Position numbers and translations under genes: made by a program | NCBI RefSeq assembly: GCF_024169925.1 | Contig: NZ_JALJXF010000001.1 | Coordinates: 1,928,001-1,992,000, forward strand | Source: Methylorubrum extorquens | GTDB taxonomy: Bacteria > Pseudomonadota > Alphaproteobacteria > Rhizobiales > Beijerinckiaceae | Direction: 5' to 3' | DNA length: 64,000 nt | The notes under the pieces: generated by a model | Seen by the model: only the letters and a program-made list of their open reading frames with translations | Told to the model about the DNA's origin: nothing | Database searches by the model: none | In this document: positions 46,180-54,534 of the stretch, in pieces | How the letters are laid out: the number at the start of each line of letters is the position of its first letter | Position numbering within the stretch: position 1 is the first letter of the stretch

Positions 46180-47418
46180 GTGAGCGGAAGCACGCTGTTC
46201 GAGCAGATCCTCGATCCCGCCCACCGGGCGAACCCCTACCCGCTCTACGCGGACATGCGGAAGGTACCGGTCGCGCGGCAGGAGGACGGCACCTACGTCG
46301 TCAGCACCCATGCCGAGCTGGCCCGGCTGATCTCCGATCCGCGGATCAGCTCGGACGACCTGCCCGACCCGCAGAAGTTCCGCTGGACCGGGCACCCCAT
46401 CACCGACCTGCTGGTGCGGCCGGTGCGGGCCGAGATCCGCAAGCGCCACCGCCCTTTCATCTTCCGCGACCCGCCCGACCACGACCGTTTGCGGGGCCAG
46501 GTGATGCGCTGCTTCACCCCCGAGCGGGTGCGCGGCATGCGCGCGAAGACGAAAGGGATCACCGACGACCTGATCGGCAAGATGCGCGGAAAGTCCCGCA
46601 TCGATCTCGTCGATGACTTCTCCTACCCGCTCCCCGTCACCGTGATCTGCGAGTTGCTTGGCGTACCGCCGGAGGACGAAGCGCAGTTCCACGGCTGGGC
46701 GACGCAGCTCGCGACGGCTCTGGAGCCCAACCAGCGCGGCGACGAGGAGACCCAGGCCAAGAACGAGGTCTGCTTCAACGAGATCGCCGACTACCTCCAG
46801 GGGCTGATCAAGGAGAAGCGCAAGGACCCGCAGGATGACATCCTGTCCGACCTCGCCAGCGATAAGGAGGGAATGAACGATTTCGACCTGATCGCCACCG
46901 CCGTCCTGCTGCTGGTGGCAGGCCACGAGACCACGGTGAACCTGATCACCAACGGCATGCTGACGCTGCTGCGCTTCCCCGAGCATTGGGAGCGCCTGCG
47001 CGCCGAGCCAGAGACCGCCCCGCGCCTGATCGAGGAATTGCTGCGCTACGAGCCGCCGGTCCATTACCGCACCCGGCTCGCGCTCACCGACATCCCGGTC
47101 GCCGGGATCACCATCCCAAAGGACGCGCCGGTCATTTTTCTGCTCGCCGCCGCCAACCGCGATCCGGCGCGCTTTCCCGACCCCGACCGCTTCGACCCCG
47201 ACCGCCCCGACAACCGCCATCTCGGCTTCGGCGGCGGGCTGCATTACTGCGTCGGCGCGCCGCTCGCCCGGATCGAGGCGGAGGTGGCCCTGGTCAGCCT
47301 CGTGCGGCGGCTGAAGGGCGTGTCCCTGACCGAAGACCCGCCGCCCTACAGGCCGGGCGCCTCGCTGCGGGGGCCGCGGCACCTGAGGCTGGCCCTGGAG
47401 GGCGTGGCTGACGAATAG
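46180..47418 (+). CDS. Cytochrome P450
   Basis: A soluble bacterial monooxygenase (412 aa). The I-helix AGHETT, the K-helix ExxR (EELLRYEPP) and the heme-ligand loop FGGGLHYCVGAPLAR with the axial Cys are all intact. An AGGAG ribosome-binding site lies 10 nt before the GTG, 4 nt after the reductase stop. With its own ferredoxin and reductase this forms a complete class I system. The substrate is unknown. The CYP family would need to be assigned by identity. A terminator serving the opposite strand lies 80 nt downstream. Confidence 0.96.
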   Translation: MSGSTLFEQILDPAHRANPYPLYADMRKVPVARQEDGTYVVSTHAELARLISDPRISSDDLPDPQKFRWTGHPITDLLVRPVRAEIRKRHRPFIFRDPPDHDRLRGQVMRCFTPERVRGMRAKTKGITDDLIGKMRGKSRIDLVDDFSYPLPVTVICELLGVPPEDEAQFHGWATQLATALEPNQRGDEETQAKNEVCFNEIADYLQGLIKEKRKDPQDDILSDLASDKEGMNDFDLIATAVLLLVAGHETTVNLITNGMLTLLRFPEHWERLRAEPETAPRLIEELLRYEPPVHYRTRLALTDIPVAGITIPKDAPVIFLLAAANRDPARFPDPDRFDPDRPDNRHLGFGGGLHYCVGAPLARIEAEVALVSLVRRLKGVSLTEDPPPYRPGASLRGPRHLRLALEGVADE

Positions 47419-47496
47419 CCGGTGCCGGGTTCCCTCTCCCCGCACAGCGGGGCGAGGGCATGCGCACGCTGCACTTCGAATCATCGCAGACTCAAA

Positions 47497-47529
47497 AAGA
47501 AAAGCGCCCGGCCTTTCGGCCGGGCGCTT
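47497..47529 (-). terminator. Intrinsic terminator after rplA
   Basis: A perfect 12-bp stem (aagcgcccggcc with ggccgggcgctt) with a 4-nt loop. On the minus strand it is followed by a T-rich tract (TTCTTTTTG). It ends the secE-nusG-rplK-rplA transcript. Confidence 0.92.
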
Positions 47530-47554
47530 ACCGTCAGTTCGTTCGGACGATCGC

Positions 47555-48253
47555 TTACGCGGTCAGAACCGTGGACGGCTCGACCTTCACACCCGGGCCC
47601 ATCGTCGAGGTGACGGCGATGCGCTGGATGTAGGTGCCCTTGGCGCCCGTGGGCTTCGCCTTGGCGACCGCGTCGGCGAAGGCCTTGATGTTCTCGACGA
47701 GCTTCTGCTCGTCGAAGGACACCTTGCCGACGCCGGCGTGGATGATGCCGGCCTTCTCGACGCGGAACTCGACCGCGCCGCCCTTGGCGGCGGCCACGGC
47801 GCCCTTCACGTCCATGGTGACGGTGCCGACCTTCGGGTTCGGCATCAGGCCGCGCGGGCCCAGCACCTTGCCGAGACGGCCGACGAGCGGCATCAGGTCC
47901 GGGGTTGCGATGCAGCGATCGAACTCGATCTTGCCGCCCTGGACGATCTCGAGGAGATCCTCGGCACCGACGATGTCGGCACCCGCTGCGCGGGCGTCGT
48001 CCGCCTTGGCGCCGCGGGCGAACACCGCCACGCGGACCGTCCGGCCGGAGCCGTTCGGCAGGTTGCAGACGCCGCGGACCATCTGGTCGGCGTGGCGCGG
48101 GTCGACGCCGAGATTCATCGAGATCTCGACGGTCTCGTCGAACTTGGCCGAAGCCTTCGACTTCACCAGCTTGATCGCCTCGTCGATGGCGTAGAGCTTC
48201 ATCGGCTCCAGACCCTCGCGGGCGGCGCGGATGCGCTTTCCTTCGCGTGCCAT
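47555..48253 (-). CDS. rplA: 50S ribosomal protein L1
   Basis: L1 forms the stalk near the E site and can repress rplKA by binding mRNA. The 232-aa product is canonical ([12 protein letters not shown], then [18 protein letters not shown] [11 protein letters not shown], then [10 protein letters not shown], then [17 protein letters not shown]). It lies 11 nt after rplK. Unusually, it is followed by a terminator and a foreign gene block instead of rplJ. Confidence 0.99.
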   Translation of the reverse strand: MAREGKRIRAAREGLEPMKLYAIDEAIKLVKSKASAKFDETVEISMNLGVDPRHADQMVRGVCNLPNGSGRTVRVAVFARGAKADDARAAGADIVGAEDLLEIVQGGKIEFDRCIATPDLMPLVGRLGKVLGPRGLMPNPKVGTVTMDVKGAVAAAKGGAVEFRVEKAGIIHAGVGKVSFDEQKLVENIKAFADAVAKAKPTGAKGTYIQRIAVTSTMGPGVKVEPSTVLTA

Positions 48254-48264
48254 ATCGCCCTCCC

Positions 48265-48714
48265 TTACGCGACGACTTCGAGGCCCATGGCTCGCGCGGA
48301 GCCACGGATCATCGCGACCGCCGCATCGACGGAGTCGCAGTTCAGGTCGGGCATCTTCTTCTCGGCGATCTCGCGAAGCTGAGCTTCGGTGATCTTGCCG
48401 ACGGTCGGGCCCTTGCCCGGGGTCTTGGAGCCGGAAGCCGGCTTCTTGCCGATCTTCAGGCCAACCGCCTTCTTCAGGAAGAAGGTGACCGGGGGCTGCT
48501 TCATCTCGAAGGTGAAGGAGCGGTCCTGATACGCGGTGATGATCACCGGGATCGGGGTGCCCTTCTCCATCTGCGCGGTCTTCGCGTTGAAGGCCTTGCA
48601 GAATTCCATGATGTTGAGGCCGCGCTGACCGAGCGCGGGACCGATCGGCGGCGACGGGTTGGCGGCGCCGGCCGGGACTTGAAGCTTCACGTAGCCCGTG
48701 ATCTTCTTCGCCAT
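48265..48714 (-). CDS. rplK: 50S ribosomal protein L11
   Basis: A factor-binding-centre protein that binds 23S rRNA with L10 and is the target of thiopeptides and of stringent-response sensing. The 149-aa length and motifs are canonical ([21 protein letters not shown], then [11 protein letters not shown], and the Met-Gly terminus). It follows nusG by 228 nt. Confidence 0.99.
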   Translation of the reverse strand: MAKKITGYVKLQVPAGAANPSPPIGPALGQRGLNIMEFCKAFNAKTAQMEKGTPIPVIITAYQDRSFTFEMKQPPVTFFLKKAVGLKIGKKPASGSKTPGKGPTVGKITEAQLREIAEKKMPDLNCDSVDAAVAMIRGSARAMGLEVVA

Positions 48715-48942
48715 GGGACTGCTCCCAAGAATTGCGCGTCGCCGGGCTGCCGAGGCACGGACGGACGGGCGGTTGCAGGTCGCGGTGCGATCCGTTGATC
48801 CCGGAGGCGAAGCCGGGCGGATCTCCCGCGGGGGTGTGGCGATGCTCTTAACAAAGCATCGCCGTTTCCAGGCCGCGACAGAGCCGCCGGCCGGGAAAAT
48901 CAGCGATCAGTCAGTGCCGACCGATCGCAAAACGCAAAAAAA

Positions 48943-49476
48943 TCAGACCTTCTCGACCTGCCCGTATTCGAGCTCGACCGGGGTGGCGCGGCCGAAGATC
49001 GACACCGCCACCTTGAGGCGCGAGCGGGCGTCGTCGATTTCCTCGACGGTGCCGTTGAAGGAGGCGAAGGGGCCGTCGGAGACGCGCACCGTCTCGCCGA
49101 TCTCGAAGGAGACCGTGTGCTTCGGGCGATCCACGCCCTCCTGCACCTGGCCCTTGATACGCTCGGCCTCTGCGTCCGGAATCGGCACGGGCTTGGCCTT
49201 GTCGGCGCCCAGGAAGCCGGTCACCTTCGGGGTGTTCTTGATGAGGTGGTAGACCTCGTCGGTCAGGTCGCACTTCACCAGCACGTAGCCGGGGAAGAAT
49301 TTCCGCTCGGCGTCCACTTTGCGTCCGCGCCGGACTTCCGTGACCTTCTCGGTCGGCACCATGACCTCGTCGAACAGCTCGGTCAGCCCGCGCTGGGCCG
49401 CCTGGTCCTTGATGGACTGGGCAACCTTGTTCTCGAAGTTCGAGTAGGCGTGGACGATATACCAGCGCTTCGACAC
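48943..49476 (-). CDS. nusG: Transcription termination/antitermination protein NusG
   Basis: An elongation factor that links RNA polymerase to Rho and the ribosome (177 aa). The NGN domain (KRWYIVHAYSNFENKVAQSI and FFPGYVLVKCDLTDE) and the KOW domain (GETVRVSDGPFASFNGTVEEID) are complete. The start is a GTG that gives the standard N-terminus; the frame is open much further upstream but overlaps secE. Order secE-nusG-rplK-rplA is the conserved one. Confidence 0.98.
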   Translation of the reverse strand: MSKRWYIVHAYSNFENKVAQSIKDQAAQRGLTELFDEVMVPTEKVTEVRRGRKVDAERKFFPGYVLVKCDLTDEVYHLIKNTPKVTGFLGADKAKPVPIPDAEAERIKGQVQEGVDRPKHTVSFEIGETVRVSDGPFASFNGTVEEIDDARSRLKVAVSIFGRATPVELEYGQVEKV

Positions 49477-49520
49477 GGGTCTCTCAACTCCTCGGCGCCT
49501 TGGAGCGCCTGAAACGATCT

Positions 49521-49823
49521 TTAAGCGCCGATCCCGAGGATCAGGCCGACGCCGAAGCGCATCACCTGATCGACGGCGACGAAGAACAGGCTCGCCACCA
49601 CAACCATGATGAACACCATGATGGTGGTCACGGTGGTCTCCTTGCGGGTCGGCCACGTGACCTTGCGGCCCTCGTCGCGCACCTCGCCCAGGAACTCCAC
49701 CGGGCCCACCCGCTTCGGCGCGGGGCGCGCGGGCGGGGTCGGGCGCTGGGGCGCAACGGGCGCCGTGCCGCGCTTGGGTCCGCGCGCCGCGTCGGCTTTC
49801 TTGGTCGCTTCGTTCGATGCCAT
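49521..49823 (-). CDS. secE: Preprotein translocase subunit SecE
   Basis: The clamp subunit of the SecYEG channel (100 aa). One C-terminal membrane helix (TTIMVFIMVVVASLFFVAVDQ) follows the conserved amphipathic motif FLGEVRDEGRKVTWPTRKE. The N-terminus carries a Lys/Ala/Pro-rich extension of about 45 residues (KKADAARGPKRGTAP), common in Rhizobiales. It precedes nusG by 44 nt. Confidence 0.97.
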   Translation of the reverse strand: MASNEATKKADAARGPKRGTAPVAPQRPTPPARPAPKRVGPVEFLGEVRDEGRKVTWPTRKETTVTTIMVFIMVVVASLFFVAVDQVMRFGVGLILGIGA

Positions 49824-49923
49824 GGCGCAACTGAAACCGGACAGGGCTCCGGGAACCACCGATCGCGGTGCGGGGACTAGCGCGTCCCACACCGACAGCA
49901 TCTGAGGATCTCGGAATGCGCCC

Positions 49924-49952
49924 GCTCTAGCGCAAGTGATCCGGCTTGTCGA
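49924..49952 (-). promoter_or_regulatory. Candidate promoter for secE-nusG-rplKA
   Basis: On the minus strand: TCGACA, a 17-nt spacer, TAGAGC, about 100 bp before the secE start and just after tRNA-Trp. Moderate match only; the operon may also read through from the tRNA. Confidence 0.4.
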
Positions 49953-49997
49953 TGGGTTCGGATGGGGTGCCGCGGGTCGGGCCGTCAGGGTGCGCCG

Positions 49998-50074
49998 TGG
50001 CAGGAGTGGAGGGACTCGAACCCCCAACCCCCGGTTTTGGAGACCGGTGCTCTGACCAGTTGAGCTACACTCCT
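49998..50074 (-). tRNA. tRNA-Trp (anticodon CCA)
   Basis: Read on the minus strand it begins AGGAGTGTAGCTCAA. It has the D-arm box A, an anticodon loop with CTCCAAA (anticodon CCA), the T-arm GGTTCGAGTCC and an acceptor stem closing with ACTCCT, then an encoded CCA end (49998-50000). The position just upstream of secE-nusG is the conserved bacterial location of tRNA-Trp. Confidence 0.97.
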
Positions 50075-50144
50075 ACGGCGCGCGCGGCGCGGTTCGCGTC
50101 ATGCCGCAAGCGGACGCTCAAAGCAAGGGCGAACGATTGCGTGC

Positions 50145-50175
50145 CCAGGGCAATCGCTCGAAGCGATTTCCCTGG
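50145..50175. repeat. Strong hairpin in the tRNA-Trp/thpR spacer
   Basis: Arms ccaggg-aatcgct and agcgatt-ccctgg pair over 13 bp with one internal mismatch and a 3-nt loop. It lies in a 229-bp spacer that otherwise shows no gene and could end the thpR transcript on the minus strand. Confidence 0.6.
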
Positions 50176-50303
50176 TTTGTTGGCATGCCTCAGTCGCCGG
50201 CGCCCGCCTCCGCGGGCTCAGGCTTTCGCTCCGCACGACGCTTTTCGCACCGCGAAGCCGCCAAAACGGCTTCGAGCGATGACCCTGATTGCGCGCCCGA
50301 AGG

Positions 50304-50879
50304 CTACCGGTCTTCTCCTTCGTTCGGCTCGAATTCCGCATCCTCGAACGGATAGGCCGCCTCGACGAGGTAGGGCCCGCCGCCGCGCGAGGTGCGGGCG
50401 GAGAAGACGGCGGCGCGGCGCGCCATGAAGGTCAGGCGGGGAAACACCCCCGCTTCCGTCAGCCTGCGCGCCACGGCCTCCGGGGAGGCCTCGCGGTTGA
50501 GTCGGGCCAGGGTCACGTGCGGCGTGAACTTGCGCCGCTCCGGTGCAGCCCCGGCCCGGCGGGCGATGCGCTCATGCTCCTCCTGCAGGTCGATGAGTTC
50601 CGGGGTAGGGACGACCGAGGCGTAGAGCGCCCGCGGCCGGTCGCCGCCGAAGCTCGCCAGCCCGTCCAGCGTCACGGTGAGGGGCGCACGCATCCGTGCC
50701 TCCGCCAAGCCGGCATCGACATCGGCGGCGATCACGTCGTCGATGTCGCCGAGGAAACGCAGGGTGACGTGGTAGTCGCCCGGCTCGATCCAGCGCGCGC
50801 CGGGCAGGCCGCCGCGGAAGAACGACAGCCGCTCGGCGATGTCCGGCGGGATCTCGATGCCGGTGAACAGACGCGGCAT
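50304..50879 (-). CDS. thpR: RNA 2',3'-cyclic phosphodiesterase (2H family)
   Basis: A small (191 aa) enzyme of the 2H phosphoesterase superfamily that opens 2',3'-cyclic phosphate RNA ends. Both catalytic His-x-Thr-x motifs are present: HVTLRF (near residue 40) and HVTLAR (near 125). The start PRLFTGIEIP is typical; the longer upstream frame is Arg/Ser-rich noise. It ends 7 nt from the adjacent esterase gene, both on the minus strand, suggesting one transcript. Note the acidic C-terminus. Confidence 0.92.
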   Translation of the reverse strand: MPRLFTGIEIPPDIAERLSFFRGGLPGARWIEPGDYHVTLRFLGDIDDVIAADVDAGLAEARMRAPLTVTLDGLASFGGDRPRALYASVVPTPELIDLQEEHERIARRAGAAPERRKFTPHVTLARLNREASPEAVARRLTEAGVFPRLTFMARRAAVFSARTSRGGGPYLVEAAYPFEDAEFEPNEGEDR

Positions 50880-50886
50880 GGTCGGC

Positions 50887-51573
50887 TCAGCCCTTCTTCT
50901 CCGGGCTCTGGCCCAGACGACCGAGGAAAGACTCGACGCTCGGCAGGATGCCCTCGACGATCCGCTCGACGCCCTTGGCGGTGGGGTGCAGCCCGTCATC
51001 CATTGTGTTGGCGCGCTGGCCCGTCACGCCGTCGAGAAAGAACGGGTAGAGCACGAGGCCGTGCGTCCCCGCGAGGTCGGGATAGATCGCGTCGAACCGG
51101 GCGCGGTACTCCGCCCCGAGGTTCGGCGCGGCCAGCATGCCAGCCAGCAGCACCGGGATACCCCGCTCCTTCAGCCGCACGATGATCGTCTCGAGCGCCT
51201 TGCGGGTCACCGCCGGATCGGTGCCGCGCAGCATGTCGTTGGCGCCGAGTTCGAGGATCACGCCCTGCGTGCCGTCCGGCACCGACCAGTCGAGCCGGTC
51301 GAGCCCGCCGGTGCTGGTATCGCCCGACACCCCGGCATTGCCGATCTCGACCCGGTACCCCTTGGCCTTCAGCGCCCGCTCCAGCACGGCAGGGAAGGCG
51401 GCATCGGCCGGCAGGCGGTAGCCCGCGGTGAGGCTATCGCCGAAGGCGACGAGCTTGAGCGGCGCCGGCTCGGCCCGTGCGGAACCGGGCAGCAGGCCCG
51501 CGGCGCCGACGAGCGTGGCTGCGGCGAAGAGGAGCATCAGCGCGGCCCTGCGCCGGGGATGGTGCGGCCCCAC
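50887..51573 (-). CDS. TesA-like arylesterase/lysophospholipase (SGNH hydrolase)
   Basis: A periplasmic multifunctional esterase of the GDSL/SGNH family (228 aa from this GTG). The blocks are intact: FGDSLTAGYRLP (nucleophile Ser), IGNAGVSGDTS (oxyanion Gly), LGANDMLRG (Asn) and DGLHPTAKG (Asp/His). The chosen GTG gives a signal peptide with a basic n-region (HHPRRRAALMLLFAAA) cleaved after ARA; a Met 12 codons later would lack the positive charges. It is divergent from an YbbA-like ATPase gene, the same arrangement as tesA/ybbA in E. coli. Confidence 0.88.
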   Translation of the reverse strand: MGPHHPRRRAALMLLFAAATLVGAAGLLPGSARAEPAPLKLVAFGDSLTAGYRLPADAAFPAVLERALKAKGYRVEIGNAGVSGDTSTGGLDRLDWSVPDGTQGVILELGANDMLRGTDPAVTRKALETIIVRLKERGIPVLLAGMLAAPNLGAEYRARFDAIYPDLAGTHGLVLYPFFLDGVTGQRANTMDDGLHPTAKGVERIVEGILPSVESFLGRLGQSPEKKG

Positions 51574-51738
51574 ATCGGGTCCGTCCGCCTCGCGCCGGAC
51601 GCCCAAGCATGACACAAGCCTGCCGGGTCCGGCTTCCGCTTCGTTCGCGTGGTGCAAGACCGTATCCTCTCGCTCGGACATGTCCGGGTGGTTGCCAAGC
51701 TGCTCGCCAACTTCCCCGCCAAGATCGGTCGGTGCCTG

Positions 51739-52428
51739 ATGTCGAACAAGGCCGTCTCCCTGTCGCAGATCGAGTTGAGCCTCGGCCGCGGCCCCGCGCG
51801 GGTGCATGTCCTGCGCGGCATCTCGCTCGATGTCGAGCGCGGCGAGGCGGTCGGGCTCGTCGGCCCCTCGGGTTCGGGGAAATCGACCCTGCTCACCGTC
51901 ATGGCCGGGCTGGAGCGGCCCGATACCGGCCGCGTCACCATCGCCGGCACGGATCTCGGCGGGCTCGATGAGGATGGGCTCGCGCGCTTCCGCGGCCGCA
52001 ACATCGGCATCGTGTTCCAGGCCTTCCACCTCGTGCCGACCATGACCGCGCTGGAGAACGTGGCGCTCCCGCTCGAACTCGCGGGCGCCTCCGATCCGCA
52101 CGGGCGGGCGGCGGCGGAACTGGAGGCCGTGGGGCTCGGCCACCGGCTGCGGCACTACCCGGCGCAGCTCTCGGGCGGCGAGCAGCAACGCGTGGCGATC
52201 GCCCGCGCGCTCGCGCCCGATCCGGCGATCCTGGTCGCCGACGAGCCGACGGGAAACCTCGACGAGACCACGGGACGGCAGATCGTGGACCTGTTGTTCG
52301 GGCTCAAGCGCGACCGCGGCGCGACCTTGGTGCTGGTGACGCACGATCCCGGCCTCGCCCGACTATGCGACCGCACCGTGCGCCTGCGCGCCGGCCGGAT
52401 CGAAGCGCCGGCCGCGCAAGGGGTCTGA
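51739..52428 (+). CDS. ABC transporter ATP-binding protein (YbbA/LolD-like)
   Basis: A cytoplasmic ATPase (229 aa) of the MacB/LolD subgroup. Walker A GPSGSGKST, Q-loop VFQAFHLVP, signature LSGGEQQRVAIARAL, Walker B ILVADEPTGNLDE and the H-loop THDPG are all present. The start is the Met before SNKAVSLSQIEL. In E. coli ybbA is followed by the FtsX-like permease gene ybbP; here no permease gene follows, and the next coding frame is on the other strand. The partner is therefore elsewhere or lost. Confidence 0.93.
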   Translation: MSNKAVSLSQIELSLGRGPARVHVLRGISLDVERGEAVGLVGPSGSGKSTLLTVMAGLERPDTGRVTIAGTDLGGLDEDGLARFRGRNIGIVFQAFHLVPTMTALENVALPLELAGASDPHGRAAAELEAVGLGHRLRHYPAQLSGGEQQRVAIARALAPDPAILVADEPTGNLDETTGRQIVDLLFGLKRDRGATLVLVTHDPGLARLCDRTVRLRAGRIEAPAAQGV

Positions 52429-52556
52429 ACGAACAAGGGGCCTGGAAAAACGATGCCTTCCGGTGCCGGGCAGGCGCCGAAAGGCAAGTGTTTGTCGAAC
52501 GTTGAGGTCGCCCGTTCGCGCGCTGTCTCAAGCCGCGCGGCAGACCAACAAAAGAA

Positions 52557-52763
52557 TCAGGCGCTCAGCGGGGCACCGATCCGGGCTCGGAGCTGGGCCC
52601 GCAGGTTCTGGTTGGCGGCACTGCGGTCGGCCTCGAGGGCCCACATCAGGCGCAGGAGCCGGCTGATCGGCAGGGCCCGGTCCTCAATGGCTTCGGCAAC
52701 CTGCTGCTGGATCGATTTCGAGGTCGCCATGAACGTCTCGGCCGTGGTCTGCATGAGTCGCAT
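52557..52763 (-). CDS. Small helical protein, unknown (about 68 aa)
   Basis: A compact product predicted to be almost all alpha-helix (ATSKSIQQQVAEAIEDRALP then ISRLLRLMWALEADRSAANQNL) with no cysteine or signal. Starts at 52763, 52754 or 52730 are all possible. I do not recognise a family. It is convergent with the ABC ATPase gene. Amino-acid composition favours a real gene over a chance frame. Confidence 0.5.
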   Translation of the reverse strand: MRLMQTTAETFMATSKSIQQQVAEAIEDRALPISRLLRLMWALEADRSAANQNLRAQLRARIGAPLSA

Positions 52764-52901
52764 CCGGAAACGGGCTCGCTCCCCGCGGGGCGGGCTCTTA
52801 AACGGTTCCAAATCGCATGGCCATAGGTTTGCCGGCTTGCAGTTAGCGGTTCCTTCGAGAGCCCGCGCCGCGCCTCACAGGTTTTTGAAGCCGGCTCGTT
52901 T

Positions 52902-53573
52902 TCAGGCCAGCGGCGAGCGCGCGTAGCCGTCGAGCAGATCCTGCGGATCGCGGTAGATCGCGATGCAGCCGGCCGCCGACAGCTCGGCCTCGGGGAAGCC
53001 GCCGCACAGGACGCCGATCGTGGAAAGCCCTGCGCCGGCAGCGGCTTGCGCGTCATAGGGAGTATCCCCGATCACCATCACCGCGTCTTTGGGAAGGCCG
53101 GGAAGCTTCTTCAGCACGGCCTCGAAGATGTCGGGATGCGGCTTGGATCGGTCGGCATCGTCGGAGGTCGTGACCACATCAACAAGATCGGTGATGCCGA
53201 GGATCTTCTGGTAGTTCTCCACCTCGTCCGCCTTGCCGGAGGACGCGAGCGCGACGGTCTGGCCTGCATCGCGCACATGGCTGAGCAAGTCCTTCACCGC
53301 GGGAAACGGCTTGGCCTTCGCGAGATAGGATCGTTTGAACAGATCCGAGCGGTAGGCCTCGATCGCCTCGCCCTCGCGGGCGAGCCGGTCCGCGTCCACG
53401 AAGACCGGCAGGAGCTGGTCGCCGCCCTTCCCGATCTGACGGCGGACGTCGGCCTCCTGCGCCTCGATCCCGAAATGCGCGAAAGCCTCGACCCAGGCGC
53501 GAGCGTGCAGATCGACGCTGTCGAGCAGCGTGCCGTCGATGTCGAAGACGACGGCTTTGATGCGAGCGGACAT
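52902..53573 (-). CDS. HAD-family hydrolase, phosphoglycolate phosphatase-like
   Basis: A 223-aa haloacid-dehalogenase-like phosphatase of subfamily IA. The motifs are complete: VVFDIDGTLLDSVD (nucleophile Asp near residue 11), ALASSGKADE, RSKPHPDIF (Lys) and VIGDTPYDAQAA. A helical cap lies between motifs I and II. Probable substrates are sugar phosphates or phosphoglycolate. A GTG 4 codons upstream is an alternative start. It follows a small secreted-protein gene on the same strand by 14 nt. Confidence 0.92.
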   Translation of the reverse strand: MSARIKAVVFDIDGTLLDSVDLHARAWVEAFAHFGIEAQEADVRRQIGKGGDQLLPVFVDADRLAREGEAIEAYRSDLFKRSYLAKAKPFPAVKDLLSHVRDAGQTVALASSGKADEVENYQKILGITDLVDVVTTSDDADRSKPHPDIFEAVLKKLPGLPKDAVMVIGDTPYDAQAAAGAGLSTIGVLCGGFPEAELSAAGCIAIYRDPQDLLDGYARSPLA

Positions 53574-53587
53574 CGAATCGGGCACCG

Positions 53588-53878
53588 TCAGCGCGGAAAC
53601 AGTTGGAGGCCGTCGTCGGGAAGGAGATTGCGAGTGGGCCCGCCGGTCTGCTGGCCGCGACCCTGCTGGTAGTAGGGCAGTTCGGGGCGCCGGTCGTTGC
53701 CGCTGCCGGAATCGTATTCCCAGGGTGCGTTCCAGGGCGCCCGGCCGCTTACTGCCGGAACGGCGGGGCCGGTGGAGAACGAGTCACCTGCCCGCACGGG
53801 ACCTGCCGCCGCGGCGCCGGCCGCCAGAATCGTGCCGAGGAAGACGGCGGCGGCACTTCGTCCGATCAACGCGCGCAT
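53588..53878 (-). CDS. Small secreted protein, unknown (96 aa)
   Basis: It has a clear signal peptide (RALIGRSAAAVFLGTILAAGAAAA, cleavage near VRAG), then a Gly/Pro/Gln-rich mature part (NAPWEYDSGSGNDRRPELPY, then QQGRGQQTGGP). Low complexity; no family recognised. It is probably transcribed with the HAD gene 14 nt downstream. Confidence 0.7.
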   Translation of the reverse strand: MRALIGRSAAAVFLGTILAAGAAAAGPVRAGDSFSTGPAVPAVSGRAPWNAPWEYDSGSGNDRRPELPYYQQGRGQQTGGPTRNLLPDDGLQLFPR

Positions 53879-53999
53879 CGCTTGTCATCCCCCGATCGTG
53901 GCAGCGCCCCGCCAGCGGAGCGCGAAAGGAAACGGCCGAGCCTGATCCGCGTTCCGGGGTCTCAGGCTCTCTTGCCCCGACTTTCCATGGAGGGGCCCC

Positions 54000-54037
54000 A
54001 AAAAGCGAAGCCCGCCGGCCCCGGAGGGCGGCGGGCT
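54000..54037 (-). terminator. Terminator of the DUF2934 gene
   Basis: A 9-bp stem (agcccgccg with cggcgggct) followed on the minus strand by CGCTTTTTGG, 27 nt after the stop of the DUF2934/H1-like gene. Confidence 0.75.
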
Positions 54038-54064
54038 CTCGAACCGCATCCGTTGAGGGGCGGC

Positions 54065-54472
54065 TCAGTGGAGGACGACCGCTTCGGCTCCGGCGCGGCT
54101 GGCCGCCGACTTGGCCCGGGGTGCCGCCTTCACCGCCTTGGCGGCGGGCTTCTCGGCGGCCTTCGCGGAGGTCTTGGCCGGTGCCTTCTTGGCCGGTGCC
54201 TTGGCCTTGTCAGCGGACTTGGCAGCCTTGGCGGCGACGCTCGCCAGAGCCTCGGTGGGGGCTTGCACCGCCGCCTTGGCGCGGGCGGTGCGGGGCTTGG
54301 CGACCTTGGCCTGAGCAGCGGACGCCTCGGCTTCGATCGGCGCCGCAACCGGGGCCTGCCGCAGCTCGGACTCCGCCTGAAGCCAGTGTGCCTCGGCCCG
54401 GCCGAAAACCCGGCCTTCACCTTCCCAGATGTAGTAGGCGCGCTCGCGCACGCTGTTCTCGCATAGCACCAT
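54065..54472 (-). CDS. DUF2934 domain fused to a histone-H1-like Lys/Ala tail
   Basis: A 135-aa product in two parts. Residues 1-38 (RERAYYIWEGEGRVFGRAEAHWLQAE) match DUF2934, a short helical module of unknown role common in Rhizobiales. Residues about 50-130 are almost only Ala, Lys, Pro and Ser with repeated AK and PAKKAPAK units, like bacterial H1-type histones (HctB/AlgP-like) that bind DNA non-specifically. Together this suggests a nucleoid or stress protein; that is inference. A strong terminator follows. Confidence 0.8.
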   Translation of the reverse strand: MVLCENSVRERAYYIWEGEGRVFGRAEAHWLQAESELRQAPVAAPIEAEASAAQAKVAKPRTARAKAAVQAPTEALASVAAKAAKSADKAKAPAKKAPAKTSAKAAEKPAAKAVKAAPRAKSAASRAGAEAVVLH

Positions 54473-54534
54473 ACCGCTCTCCCGAAATCGTCCGACGTGA
54501 GTTCGAACGATGGAAGCGCATGGTTAAGGGGCGG

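Noticed and set aside
52453..52926. Plus-strand frame after the ABC ATPase that could have been the missing permease
   Set aside because: The translation is Arg/Ser-rich without membrane segments and is antisense to the more plausible small helical protein.
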